Source of the DNA: Streptomyces syringium | GTDB lineage: Bacteria; Actinomycetota; Actinomycetes; Streptomycetales; Streptomycetaceae | NCBI RefSeq assembly: GCF_017876625.1 | Contig: NZ_JAGIOH010000001.1 | Coordinates: 6,035,501 to 6,099,500 of the forward strand | Length of the DNA: 64,000 bases | Direction of reading: 5' to 3' | In this document: positions 31,981 to 40,376 of the stretch, piece by piece | Position numbering within the stretch: the stretch's first letter is position 1 | Layout of the letters: each line of letters starts with the position of its first letter | Translations under genes and position numbers: made by a program | Notes under the pieces: generated by a model | Told to the model about the DNA's origin: nothing | The model's database searches: none | What the model saw: only the letters and a program-made list of their open reading frames with translations

Positions 31981-33552
31981 ATGGACAGTCACGTCAGGCG
32001 CGTCGTTGTCGTGGGCGGAACGGCCTCCGGCTGGGTCGCCGCTGCCCGGCTCGCGTCCGCCTTCCACGGCACGGTTTCCGTCGCCGTACTCGAAACGCCG
32101 CAGCGAGCCGCCGCGGTATCGGCGACCGGACAGGCGGCCGTCGTCGCGCCCGAATTGCAGCGGGGGCTCTTCGACCGTATCGGCGTACCGGAAGAGGAAT
32201 GGATGCGAGCCTGCTGCGCGTCCTTCAAAGCGGCGGTGCGTTACGTGAATTGGCGTACCGAAGGCGCGGCCGAAACCACGGTGCGGATCACCGGCAACGG
32301 CGGTGTGGATCATTTCTACCGCCCCTGCGCGGAGATGCCGCGGTGCGCGGAACTCCCCCTGTCGGACTTCTGGCGGCACCGCAGGCACGAGGGCGGGACC
32401 ACCGAGCCGTACGACTACGCGTGCTTCCGCGAGCCGCCACTGCTGGACGCGCGGAAGTCGCCGCGCCGGCTGGACGGCCGGACGGCCGTCCCGTACGGCT
32501 GGCACGTCGACGTCCGTATGTTCACGCAGTTCCTGCGGAAGACCGCGATGCGGGAGTTCGGCGTACGGTCCGTCCGCGGCAAACTCCTGCGCGCCGAACG
32601 GGACGCACGCGGCATGCTGACCGCCCTGCACACCGTGGGGGGCGCCTCCGTCGCCGGTGACCTCTTCCTCGACTGCACGGGGACCGAGAGCCTCCTGCTG
32701 GCCGGGGTCCTCGGGGAGCCGTTCCTCGATGCCCGGGACCGGCTGCTGTGCGACAGTGCGGTGACCGTCACCGTCCCCCACGACGACGCCGCGCACGGCA
32801 TCGACCCCTTCACCACGGCCACGGCCATGCCCGACGGCTGGGCCTGGCGCATGCCGCTCCCCGGCCGGTTCGCGGCGGGGCTCGTCCACGCGCGCGACCT
32901 GACGGCCCCGCAGGAGGCCGCCGACCGGCTCTGCGCGCTCTGGGGCCTGCGCCCGGGCCACGCCACCGTGCGGCACCTCGCCTACCGCACCGGGCGCAGT
33001 CGTCGCGCCTGGGTGAAGAACTGCGTCGCGCTCGGACCGGCCGCGTCGTTCGTGGAACCGCTGGCCGACGAGGGGCTGGCGGACGTCCTGCACATGGTGG
33101 ACCGGCTGGTGCGCGACTTCCCGTCGCGGGACGGGGCGGAGGCGCCGGCGGCCCGCTTCAACCGTGCCGCACAGGCCCGTTACGCCCGGGCCCGGGACTT
33201 CGCGCAGTTGCTGTACTCCGCGGCGCCCCGCGCGGACACACCGTTCTGGCGCGCCCAGCGCGAACTGCCGCTGTCGGACGCGCTGGAGGAATATCTCGTC
33301 GGCCACCGCGCGGGCCTGTCCCCGGAGGCCGGCGAGGCCCCGTACGACGCGCTGCTGGCGGCGCTCGCCCCCCGCCGGGCCGCCCCGCCCGCCGCCCTCG
33401 CCCACCGGCCGGCGGCCCGTCGCACGGCGGACGCCGAGTTCTCCCGGATCCGACGCCAGCAGCGGATCCTGCTGGAGACCCTCCCGGGGGCCCATGAGTA
33501 CCTGCACCGGCTGCACACCCGGCCGGTGCCGGCGGCGGCGGTCACGGTCTGA
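31981..33552 (+). CDS. Flavin-dependent tryptophan halogenase homologue with altered active site
   Basis: 523 aa, aligned by eye along its whole length with RebH/PrnA. Present: FAD-binding VGGTASGW (11-18), the catalytic Lys motif ASFKAAVRYVNW (Lys83, equals Lys79), EPYDYACFREP, SPRRLDG, and WAWRMP (287-292, equals WxWxIP). Changed: the segment FVEPLESTG is FVEPLADEG here, so catalytic Glu (PrnA 346/RebH 357) is Ala362, the next Ser is Asp and the chloride-site Thr is Glu. Substrate-stacking His109 and Phe111 of RebH correspond to Arg114 and Cys116, and the GVGEAT motif is lost. It may halogenate a different substrate, oxidise, or be a non-halogenating flavoenzyme. No flavin reductase gene is nearby. 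Neighbours: a 58-aa peptide (divergent) and a GG-leader peptide with exporters (downstream). Confidence 0.85.
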   Translation: MDSHVRRVVVVGGTASGWVAAARLASAFHGTVSVAVLETPQRAAAVSATGQAAVVAPELQRGLFDRIGVPEEEWMRACCASFKAAVRYVNWRTEGAAETTVRITGNGGVDHFYRPCAEMPRCAELPLSDFWRHRRHEGGTTEPYDYACFREPPLLDARKSPRRLDGRTAVPYGWHVDVRMFTQFLRKTAMREFGVRSVRGKLLRAERDARGMLTALHTVGGASVAGDLFLDCTGTESLLLAGVLGEPFLDARDRLLCDSAVTVTVPHDDAAHGIDPFTTATAMPDGWAWRMPLPGRFAAGLVHARDLTAPQEAADRLCALWGLRPGHATVRHLAYRTGRSRRAWVKNCVALGPAASFVEPLADEGLADVLHMVDRLVRDFPSRDGAEAPAARFNRAAQARYARARDFAQLLYSAAPRADTPFWRAQRELPLSDALEEYLVGHRAGLSPEAGEAPYDALLAALAPRRAAPPAALAHRPAARRTADAEFSRIRRQQRILLETLPGAHEYLHRLHTRPVPAAAVTV

Positions 33553-33991
33553 GGCCGACGGGATGTGATTGTCCCGTCACGGGCCGTCGCTCCGGGAAAT
33601 CTCCACATCGCGAGGAGACCGCGGGTAACCCCCTTTCATCGCCCCTCGATATGCCGGTTATGCCCGCAGTGCTTGATGGGCGTGTGTCCGTCTATGTCCC
33701 GCGAGGAAGTCGGACCTCCCGTATCTGTTACTCGATCCTGTGAAGGACCTGTAATTATTCGGCGAAGGAATATGAAAGCCCGGTGCCTGAAGGGGCGTTC
33801 ATTGTGCTGGTGACGGTCGACCGGGTTGGCCGCGTCAGCCGTTCCCGTGCTTTTATCTGCGCACCGCAGCGGTTCTCCGAACGGCGGTCGATTTCGACCG
33901 GGCCGCCGCGGTAGTGGTCGGACCGTTTTGCTACGGCCCGCCCCACGTCATGGATAAACAGCCGGACAAATGAAGGAAGGGTGCGCACATC
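33553..33991. promoter_or_regulatory. Long upstream region of the GG-leader peptide gene
   Basis: 439 bases with no gene I can support; noticeably richer in A/T than the surroundings (for example GTAATTATTCGG near 33751). It should carry the promoter of the precursor/export operon. A 13-codon ORF at 33772-33813 has a poorly spaced ribosome site. A hyphenated palindrome around GGTCGATTTCGACC (33887-33900) resembles an operator half-site. Confidence 0.45.
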
Positions 33992-34210
33992 ATGCGTAAC
34001 AACATCGAGACCCGTGAGATCACCGACACCGAGCTGGACGCCGTTTCCGGCGGTGTCGGCATCTCCGGCGGCCTCCTCGGCGCCGTGACCGGCGACGTCA
34101 ACAACGTGCTCGGCACCGTCACCTCCCTCCAGACGGTCCAGGCCGCCCAGGCCCTGCCCGGCCAGGTCGAGGGCATCGCCGGCGTGCACGTCGGTGTCGC
34201 CGGTCTCTGA
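33992..34210 (+). CDS. Double-glycine-leader peptide, bacteriocin-like precursor
   Basis: 72 aa. The leader (1-21) is acidic and ends in ELDAVSGG, the classic cleavage signal for C39 peptidase-containing exporters (Gly20-Gly21). The predicted core of 51 residues (22-72) is rich in Gly, Val, Ala, Leu and Thr, with SGGLLGAVTGDVNN near its start and no Cys or Trp, so lanthionine bridges are impossible and Trp halogenation is excluded for this peptide. It is followed by two hairpins and then by three export genes in the same direction. AAGGAAGG lies about 12 nt before the ATG, a loose spacing. Likely an unmodified hydrophobic bacteriocin or signalling peptide. Confidence 0.85.
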   Translation: MRNNIETREITDTELDAVSGGVGISGGLLGAVTGDVNNVLGTVTSLQTVQAAQALPGQVEGIAGVHVGVAGL

Positions 34211-34229
34211 TTGCGATAGCCGGCGCCGC

Positions 34230-34259
34230 GAACCCCGGAATTCCGTCATTCCGGGGTTC
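34230..34259 (+). terminator. Perfect 12-bp hairpin after the precursor gene
   Basis: GAACCCCGGAAT (34230-34241) pairs with ATTCCGGGGTTC (34248-34259) around a 6-nt loop. It starts 20 nt after the precursor stop. Such a structure usually ends or protects the abundant precursor mRNA while letting a fraction of transcripts reach the export genes. Confidence 0.85.
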
Positions 34260-34265
34260 ACGCCT

Positions 34266-34287
34266 GCCCGCCGCCCGGGCGGCGGGC
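34266..34287 (+). terminator. Second GC-only palindrome behind the precursor gene
   Basis: A perfect 22-bp palindrome centred on CCCGGG at 34276-34277, only 6 nt after the first hairpin. Together they form a tandem attenuator between the precursor and the exporter operon. Confidence 0.7.
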
Positions 34288-34339
34288 CTCGCCGCGTAAT
34301 TCAGCACCCTTGTCACGAATGCAGTCGAAGGAATAGTCC

Positions 34340-35146
34340 GTGCAGTTCCGCCAAAAGGCGCTGGCCAAGCTGCAATCGCCCGAAGAGCTCGATCTGCCCG
34401 TACGCTTCGCGCGCCCGCAGGGCCGGCTCGTCCTGGCCGTGACGGTCCTCGTCATGGCCGCGTCGGGCTTCTGGGCATTCACCGGATCCGTGTCCTCCAA
34501 GCAGAGCGCACCCGGCGTCCTCACCCACGCCGAAGGCAGTTACCTGCTGCAGAGCCCCTACGCGGGACAGGTCACCAAAATCTTCGCCGAAGAGGGCCAA
34601 TTGCTGTCCCCGGGCGCCCCGCTGCTCAAGGTCAGCACGGACCGCGGGGACCGCACCGTGCGCGCGGTGGCCGGGGGACGGGTGACGACCCTGGTCGCCA
34701 GGACGGGGGCGGTCCTCACCACCGGCGCGGACGTGGCGACCGTGGAACGGGTGAAGGATCCGGACGACCCGCTGGTGGCCATGCTGTACGTGTCCGCCGC
34801 CGAAGCCGGGGCGATTCCCGTGGGAGCCCCGGTCGACCTGACCGTCCAGTCCGCCCCCCAGCGGCAGTTCGGCGTGCTGCGCGGCCGCGTCAAGGCAGTC
34901 GGCCGCGCCCCCCGGACCCAGGAGCAGATCGGCGGTTTCCTCGGCGACAAGCGGCTCGCCGCCGAGTTCTCCCGGGACGGGAAGCCCGTCGCGGTGCTCG
35001 TGGAACTGGAACGCTCCGCCACCACCCGGTCCGGCTACCGGTGGTCCGTGACGAGCGGACCCCCCTACGCCGTCGACTCCGCGACACCGGTCACCGGCGC
35101 CGTCCACCTCTCCGTGCGGCGCCCCGTCGACTGGCTGCTCCCATGA
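34340..35146 (+). CDS. HlyD-type membrane fusion protein of NHLM-like export system
   Basis: 268 aa. A short cytoplasmic N-terminus (with SPEELDLPVRF), one transmembrane helix (about residues 28-47) and a periplasmic-type lipoyl/beta-barrel part with SPYAGQVTKIFAEEGQ and the matching half-motif around AGGRVTTL. In these systems the protein links to the ABC exporters and guides the peptide out. GTG 34340 has AAGGA 8 nt upstream. The stop overlaps the next start as ATGA, so translation is coupled. Matches the NHLM bacteriocin secretion protein family. Confidence 0.9.
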   Translation: MQFRQKALAKLQSPEELDLPVRFARPQGRLVLAVTVLVMAASGFWAFTGSVSSKQSAPGVLTHAEGSYLLQSPYAGQVTKIFAEEGQLLSPGAPLLKVSTDRGDRTVRAVAGGRVTTLVARTGAVLTTGADVATVERVKDPDDPLVAMLYVSAAEAGAIPVGAPVDLTVQSAPQRQFGVLRGRVKAVGRAPRTQEQIGGFLGDKRLAAEFSRDGKPVAVLVELERSATTRSGYRWSVTSGPPYAVDSATPVTGAVHLSVRRPVDWLLP

Positions 35147-37398
35147 CTGTTTCCCACGGTTCCCACGGCGCCCGCCGACGCGGCCTCGAACCGGCGCGCG
35201 GGAAGAGCAGGCGACGCAGGCCCGCGCCCGCCCCCCGGGGCAGCACGCCCCGGACCGTCCGCACCCCCACCGTGCTGCAGATGGAGGCGGTGGAGTGCGG
35301 CGCCGCCGCGCTGGCCATGGTGCTCGGCCACTACGGCCGCTTCGTGCCCCTCGAAGAGCTGCGCATCGCCTGCGGCGTCTCCCGCGACGGCTCACGCGCA
35401 GGCAACCTCCTCAAGGCCGCCCGCGGGTACGGCCTGAAGGCCAAGGGCATGCAGATGGACCTGGCCGCCCTCGCCGAGGTGAGCCCACCGGCCGTCCTCT
35501 TCTGGGAGTTCAACCACTACGTCGTCTACGACGGCATGGGCCGTCACCTCGGCCGCCGGGGCGTGTACATCAACGACCCCGGCAAGGGCCGCCGGTTCGT
35601 CCCCATGGACGAGTTCGACACCAGCTTCACCGGCGTCGTGCTCACCTTCGAGCCCGACGAGGGCTTCCGCCGCGCCGGCCGCAAGCCCGGCGTGCTGGGC
35701 GCCGTGCCCGCCCGGCTGCGCGGCACCTCCGGCACCATGCTCGCCGCCGTGCTCTCCAGCCTCCTGCTGGTGCTCGTCGGCGCGGCGGTGCCCGCGCTGA
35801 GCCGTACCTACATCGACATGTTCCTGATCGGCGAGCAGACGTCCCTGCTGGGTGTGCTCTTCGCGTCGATGGCGGTCACCCTGGTGCTCACCGCGACGCT
35901 CACCGCCCTCCAGCAGGCCAATCTCCTGCGCGGACGCATCATCTCCTCCACCCTGGGCAGCGCCCGCTTCCTGCGGCACCTGCTCCGGCTCCCGGTCACC
36001 TTCTTCTCCCAGCGCAACCCGGCCGACCTGGTCCAACGCCTGCAGTCCAACGACGCGGTCGCCGAGACCCTCGCCCGCGACCTGGCCGCCGCGGGCGTGG
36101 ACGCCGTCGTCGTGGTGCTCTACGCGCTGCTGCTGTGGACGTACGACCCGCAACTCACCGTCGTCGGCATCGGCATCGCGCTGCTCAACGTGGCGGCCAT
36201 GCGGATCGTGATCCGGCTGAGGGCCACCGGCACCCAGAAGCTGCGCGCCGAGAGCGCCCGGCTCACCAACACCTCCTACAGCGGCCTGACCCTGATCGAG
36301 ACGATGAAGGCCACCGGCGGCGAGAACGGCTTCTTCCGCCGCTGGGCCGGACAGCACGCGATCACCCTCGACGTACAGCAGCGGCTCGGCGTGCCCAGCG
36401 CGTGGCTGGCCGTCGTCGCGCCCACCCTGGCCGCGCTCAACAGCGCCCTCATCCTGATGATCGGCGGCCTGCGGGCGGTGGAGGGGCACCTGTCGGTCGG
36501 TCTGCTCGTCGCCTTCCAGGCCCTCGTGACCAGCTTCACCGCGCCGATCACCCGCCTCAACGGCGTGGCCGGACGGATCCAGGACTTCGCGGCCGACGTC
36601 GCCCGGCTCAAGGACGTCGAGAACTTCCCCGTCGACCCGCTCTACTCACGGCGCGAGCCCGCCGCCGGCACCCGGCGCCTCAAGGGCCATGTGGAGCTGG
36701 ACCACATCACCTTCGGCTACAGCCCCCTGGACGCCCCGCTGCTGAAGGACTTCTCGCTCTCGGTCGGCCCCGGGCAGCAGGTCGCCCTCGTCGGCGGCTC
36801 CGGCAGCGGCAAGTCCACCGTCTCCCGGCTGATATCGGGCCTCTACACCCCCTGGGAGGGGGCCATCCGTATCGACGGGATGCGCCTGGAGGACATCCCG
36901 CGCGGCGCGCTGGCCGCCTCCGTCTCCTTCGTCGACCAGGACGTCTTCCTCTTCGAGGGCACCGTCCGCGACAACATCGCGCTGTGGGACCCCTCCATCA
37001 CCGACGAGGCCGTCATCGCCGCCCTCGAGGACGCCGCCGTCCACGACGTGGTGGCCCGGCGCCCCGGCGGCATCCACAGCCGCGTCGAGCAGGACGGCCG
37101 CAACTTCTCCGGCGGCCAGCGCCAACGCCTGGAGATCGCCCGCGCGCTGGTGCGCCGCCCCAGCGTCATGGTCCTCGACGAAGTGACCAGTGCCCTGGAC
37201 GCGGTGACCGAGCGGATCGTCATCGACAATCTGCGCCGCCGCGGCTGCGCCTGCGTCGTCATCGCCCACCGGCTGAGCACGGTGCGCGACAGCGACGAGA
37301 TCGTCGTCCTCGACCGCGGCACCGTCGTGGAACGCGGACGCCACGAGCAACTGGCCGCCGCGCGGGGCGCCTACGCCGAACTGGTCAAGGAGCACTGA
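35143..37398 (+). CDS. Peptidase C39-containing ABC exporter (NHLM type)
   Basis: 751 aa. A basic N-terminal tail (residues 1-40), a C39 peptidase with catalytic Cys52 (MEAVECGAAALAM), His125 (WEFNHYVVYDG) and Asp145 (YINDPGKG), six transmembrane helices (about 200-450), and a nucleotide-binding domain with Walker A GGSGSGKST, signature FSGGQRQRLEIA, Walker B VMVLDEVTSALD and switch IAHRLST. All catalytic residues are intact. It should cut the GG-leader peptide after Gly-Gly while exporting it. ATG overlaps the preceding stop; the third export gene starts 4 nt after its stop, so this is a tight operon. Confidence 0.95.
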   Translation: MTVSHGSHGARRRGLEPARGKSRRRRPAPAPRGSTPRTVRTPTVLQMEAVECGAAALAMVLGHYGRFVPLEELRIACGVSRDGSRAGNLLKAARGYGLKAKGMQMDLAALAEVSPPAVLFWEFNHYVVYDGMGRHLGRRGVYINDPGKGRRFVPMDEFDTSFTGVVLTFEPDEGFRRAGRKPGVLGAVPARLRGTSGTMLAAVLSSLLLVLVGAAVPALSRTYIDMFLIGEQTSLLGVLFASMAVTLVLTATLTALQQANLLRGRIISSTLGSARFLRHLLRLPVTFFSQRNPADLVQRLQSNDAVAETLARDLAAAGVDAVVVVLYALLLWTYDPQLTVVGIGIALLNVAAMRIVIRLRATGTQKLRAESARLTNTSYSGLTLIETMKATGGENGFFRRWAGQHAITLDVQQRLGVPSAWLAVVAPTLAALNSALILMIGGLRAVEGHLSVGLLVAFQALVTSFTAPITRLNGVAGRIQDFAADVARLKDVENFPVDPLYSRREPAAGTRRLKGHVELDHITFGYSPLDAPLLKDFSLSVGPGQQVALVGGSGSGKSTVSRLISGLYTPWEGAIRIDGMRLEDIPRGALAASVSFVDQDVFLFEGTVRDNIALWDPSITDEAVIAALEDAAVHDVVARRPGGIHSRVEQDGRNFSGGQRQRLEIARALVRRPSVMVLDEVTSALDAVTERIVIDNLRRRGCACVVIAHRLSTVRDSDEIVVLDRGTVVERGRHEQLAAARGAYAELVKEH

Positions 37399-37402
37399 GG
37401 CG

Positions 37403-40285
37403 ATGACGACCCCGTACCAGGCCCCGTACCAGGCCTCGCACCAGGTCCCGTACCAGGCCTCGCACCAGGCCACGGCCTCGCATCCCGTCGGCACCCCCGA
37501 CCCCGTCGTGGCGGCCTTCGGCGGACTCGGCTCGGCGGTGGACTGCGCCGGCGTCAGCAGCCTGTCCCTGGAGGGCCCGCTCGTGCTGTGGCTCGTCGTG
37601 GACGGCGCGCTGGATTTATTCGCGGTCGACGCCGCGCAGGCCGGGCACTGGCATTTCCTCGGCCGGCTTCAGGCTGGCACGCTGCTGCTGGGCCCGGCCG
37701 AGGGACCCCTGCACACCCTCGTCGGCCGGCCCCTGCGAGGCTGCCTGCTGCGCCGCGTCGAGCTGCGCGAGCTGTACCGGCCGGAGTACGGCGAGCAGTG
37801 GGGTTACGACGCCGCCGACGCCGCCCCGAGCCCCCTGGAGGACGCCTTCGCGCGCGGCATCGGCCGCGGTCTGCGCGTGCTCTACCAGGCGCCGCTGGAC
37901 GGCCGCGCCACCACCGGCCACGGCGGGGCCGACGACGACATCCTGTGGATGCGGATACCGCCGGGCAGTGTGCAGTACGGCGCCGCGTACGCGGCGGAGG
38001 CCATCGGCACGCTGCTGGTCGACCCGGCGATGTGGCAGGGCATGGTCGACCAGCAGTACCGGCTGCTGTACGCCCTGGACGACTGGATCGAGCAGCTCGA
38101 GCGCGCCCACGAGGACCGCACGGCCGCCGGCATCGAAGCGGGCGAGGCCGCCCGCACCCAGGCGGACCAGGCGCTGCTGGCCTCGATCGACCGCACCGGG
38201 AAGACCTCCCGCCGCGGCGCGAGCGACGACGCGACCTTCGCCGTGTGCCGCCTGGTCGCCGACGCCGCGGGCATCACCCTGGCCGAACCGGCCGGGACGT
38301 CCGCCACGGACCAGCGCCTGGACCCCGTCGAACGCGTCGCCCTCGCCTCGCGGATCCGCACCCGCGTCGTCAAGCTCGACGGCCGCTGGTGGCGGGAGAA
38401 CAGCGGCCCCCTGGTGGGGCACCGGGCCGACACCGGGGCCCCGGTCGCGCTCCTGTGGCGCCGGGGCGCGTACGAGGCCGTGGACCCCGCCCTCGGCACG
38501 CCGCGACGGATCGGCAGGGCCGACGCGGCGGACTTCGCACCGCGCGCCGTCATGTTCTACCGCCCCTTGCCCGACGGGAAGCCGAGCCTGCTGCGGCTGT
38601 TGCGCTTCAGCGTGCGCGGCACCCGCGGCGAGCTGCGCGGCCTCGTCCTGGGCGGTCTGGTGGCCGTCGGCCTGGGCGCGCTCGTCCCCATCGCCACCGG
38701 CACCGTGCTCGGTGAATACGTGCCCAACGCCGAGACCGACCTCATCGTGGCGACCACCCTCGCGCTTGTCGCGACCAGCGTCGTCTCCGCTGCCTTCATG
38801 CTGCTGCAGAACATCTCCATCCTGCGCATGGAGGGGCGTATCGAGGCCGCCTTGCAGCCGGCCGTCTGGGACCGGCTGCTGCGGCTGCCGACGACGTTCT
38901 TCGCCGGCCGCTCCACGGGTGAACTGGCCGGCGCGGCCATGGGCATCAGCGCCATCCGCCGTGTGCTGTCTGGCATCGGCTCCGTGTCCGTACAGGCGGG
39001 CACCGTCGGCACGATGAACCTCGTGCTGCTGCTCGTCTACAGCGTGCCGCTGGCGATGGCGGCCCTCGCCATGCTGCTCGTCATCGCCGCGGTCTTCCTC
39101 GGCCTCGGACTGTGGCAACTGCGCTACCAACGGCAGCTGATCAAGCTCGGCAACAAACTCAACAACCAGGCGTTCCAGACCCTGCGGGGACTGCCCAAGC
39201 TGCGGGTGGCGGCGGCCGAGAGCTTCGCCTACGCCGCGTGGGCCCGGGAGTTCGCCCGCACCCGCGAACTGCAGCAGCGCATCGGCCGGATCAAGAACGT
39301 CATCACGGTGCTCAACGCGGTCTGTCTGCCGCTGTGCACGCTCGTGATGTTCATGCTGCTGGCCGGCCCGGCCCGGGGCACCATGTCCGCCGGCGAGTTC
39401 CTCACCTTCAGCACCGCCGTGACGATGATGCTGTCCTCCGTCACCCAGCTGACCGGCGCGCTCCTGTCCGCCGCCGCCGTACAGCCGATGTTCGAGCAGA
39501 TCACACCGCTCCTCGCCGAAACCCCGGAAGTGCGCGCCTCCAGCACCCCACCGGGTGAGCTGACCGGCGCCGTCGAGACGGCAAACGTCTCCTACCGGTA
39601 CACCGACGACGGGCCACTGGTCCTCGACGACGTGTCGTTCCAGGTCCGGCCGGGAGAGTTCGTCGCGATCGTCGGCGCCAGCGGCTGCGGCAAGTCGACC
39701 CTGCTGCGCCTGCTCATCGGCTTCGACAAGCCCCTCTCCGGCAGCGTGCTCTATGACGGCCAGGACCTGGCGGCCCTCGACCAGTCGGCCGTCCGCCGCC
39801 AGTGCGGGGTCGTCCTGCAGAACGCCCAGCCCTTTTCCGGCTCGATCCTCGACTGCATCTGCGGCGCCGAGAGCTACTCGCTGGAGGAGGCGTGGGAGGC
39901 GGCCGCGCTGGCGGGCCTGGCCGAGGACATCAAGGCCATGCCGATGGGCATGCACACCATGCTCTCCGACGGCGGCGGCACGGTCTCGGGCGGCCAGCGC
40001 CAACGCCTGATGATCGCCCAAGCCCTGATCCGCAAGCCACGCGTCCTCTTCTTCGACGAGGCCACCAGCGCGCTGGACAACGAAGCCCAGCGCGTGGTCA
40101 TCGAATCCACCCGCGCCCTGCGCGCCACCCGCGTGGTGATAGCCCACCGGCTGTCCACGGTCATGGGCGCGGACCGGGTGATAGCGATGTCGGAAGGCCG
40201 GGTCGTCCAACAGGGGCCGCCGGCGGAACTGCTCGCCGACGAGGGCGGGCTGTTCCACGAGCTGGTACGACGGCAGCTGAGCTGA
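37403..40285 (+). CDS. Second NHLM-type ABC exporter with a long N-terminal extension
   Basis: 960 aa. Residues 1-30 are a low-complexity Pro/Tyr/Gln/His repeat; 40-400 form an extension with no peptidase motif but cupin-like and charged helical parts, as in NHLM system permease/ATP-binding proteins; then six transmembrane helices (about 420-690) and a nucleotide-binding domain with GASGCGKST, VSGGQRQRLMIA, VLFFDEATSALD and IAHRLST. It likely pairs with the peptidase-containing exporter as a heterodimer. It starts 4 nt after the previous stop and is followed by a hairpin at 40299-40315. Confidence 0.92.
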   Translation: MTTPYQAPYQASHQVPYQASHQATASHPVGTPDPVVAAFGGLGSAVDCAGVSSLSLEGPLVLWLVVDGALDLFAVDAAQAGHWHFLGRLQAGTLLLGPAEGPLHTLVGRPLRGCLLRRVELRELYRPEYGEQWGYDAADAAPSPLEDAFARGIGRGLRVLYQAPLDGRATTGHGGADDDILWMRIPPGSVQYGAAYAAEAIGTLLVDPAMWQGMVDQQYRLLYALDDWIEQLERAHEDRTAAGIEAGEAARTQADQALLASIDRTGKTSRRGASDDATFAVCRLVADAAGITLAEPAGTSATDQRLDPVERVALASRIRTRVVKLDGRWWRENSGPLVGHRADTGAPVALLWRRGAYEAVDPALGTPRRIGRADAADFAPRAVMFYRPLPDGKPSLLRLLRFSVRGTRGELRGLVLGGLVAVGLGALVPIATGTVLGEYVPNAETDLIVATTLALVATSVVSAAFMLLQNISILRMEGRIEAALQPAVWDRLLRLPTTFFAGRSTGELAGAAMGISAIRRVLSGIGSVSVQAGTVGTMNLVLLLVYSVPLAMAALAMLLVIAAVFLGLGLWQLRYQRQLIKLGNKLNNQAFQTLRGLPKLRVAAAESFAYAAWAREFARTRELQQRIGRIKNVITVLNAVCLPLCTLVMFMLLAGPARGTMSAGEFLTFSTAVTMMLSSVTQLTGALLSAAAVQPMFEQITPLLAETPEVRASSTPPGELTGAVETANVSYRYTDDGPLVLDDVSFQVRPGEFVAIVGASGCGKSTLLRLLIGFDKPLSGSVLYDGQDLAALDQSAVRRQCGVVLQNAQPFSGSILDCICGAESYSLEEAWEAAALAGLAEDIKAMPMGMHTMLSDGGGTVSGGQRQRLMIAQALIRKPRVLFFDEATSALDNEAQRVVIESTRALRATRVVIAHRLSTVMGADRVIAMSEGRVVQQGPPAELLADEGGLFHELVRRQLS
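37412..37480 (+). repeat. Tandem low-complexity repeat at the exporter N-terminus
   Basis: Short units built on CCGTACCAGGCC and TCGCACCAGG alternate about five times, encoding repeated Pro-Tyr-Gln-Ala and Ser-His-Gln units. Such repeats change length by slippage; the flanking conserved protein starts after them. Confidence 0.7.
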
Positions 40286-40298
40286 GCTGAGCCGACCT

Positions 40299-40315
40299 GG
40301 CCCGGCAGGCGGGCC
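40299..40315 (+). terminator. Hairpin after the export operon
   Basis: GGCCCG (40299-40304) pairs with CGGGCC (40310-40315) around a 5-nt loop, 13 nt after the exporter stop. Likely the operon terminator. Confidence 0.6.
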
Positions 40316-40376
40316 CGTTGGCGCAGGGGCTGGGTACGATGCGCCCGCACCGCCGTACGAACCGAAGGCCACCGCC

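Noticed and set aside
33772..33813. 13-codon ORF with two Cys upstream of the GG-leader peptide, possible leader or attenuator
   Set aside because: The ribosome site is only 2 nt from the ATG and no alternative stem-loops around it were seen.
33992..34210. Lanthipeptide precursor
   Set aside because: The core has no Cys and no LanM/LanB/LanC or LanKC gene is in the window.
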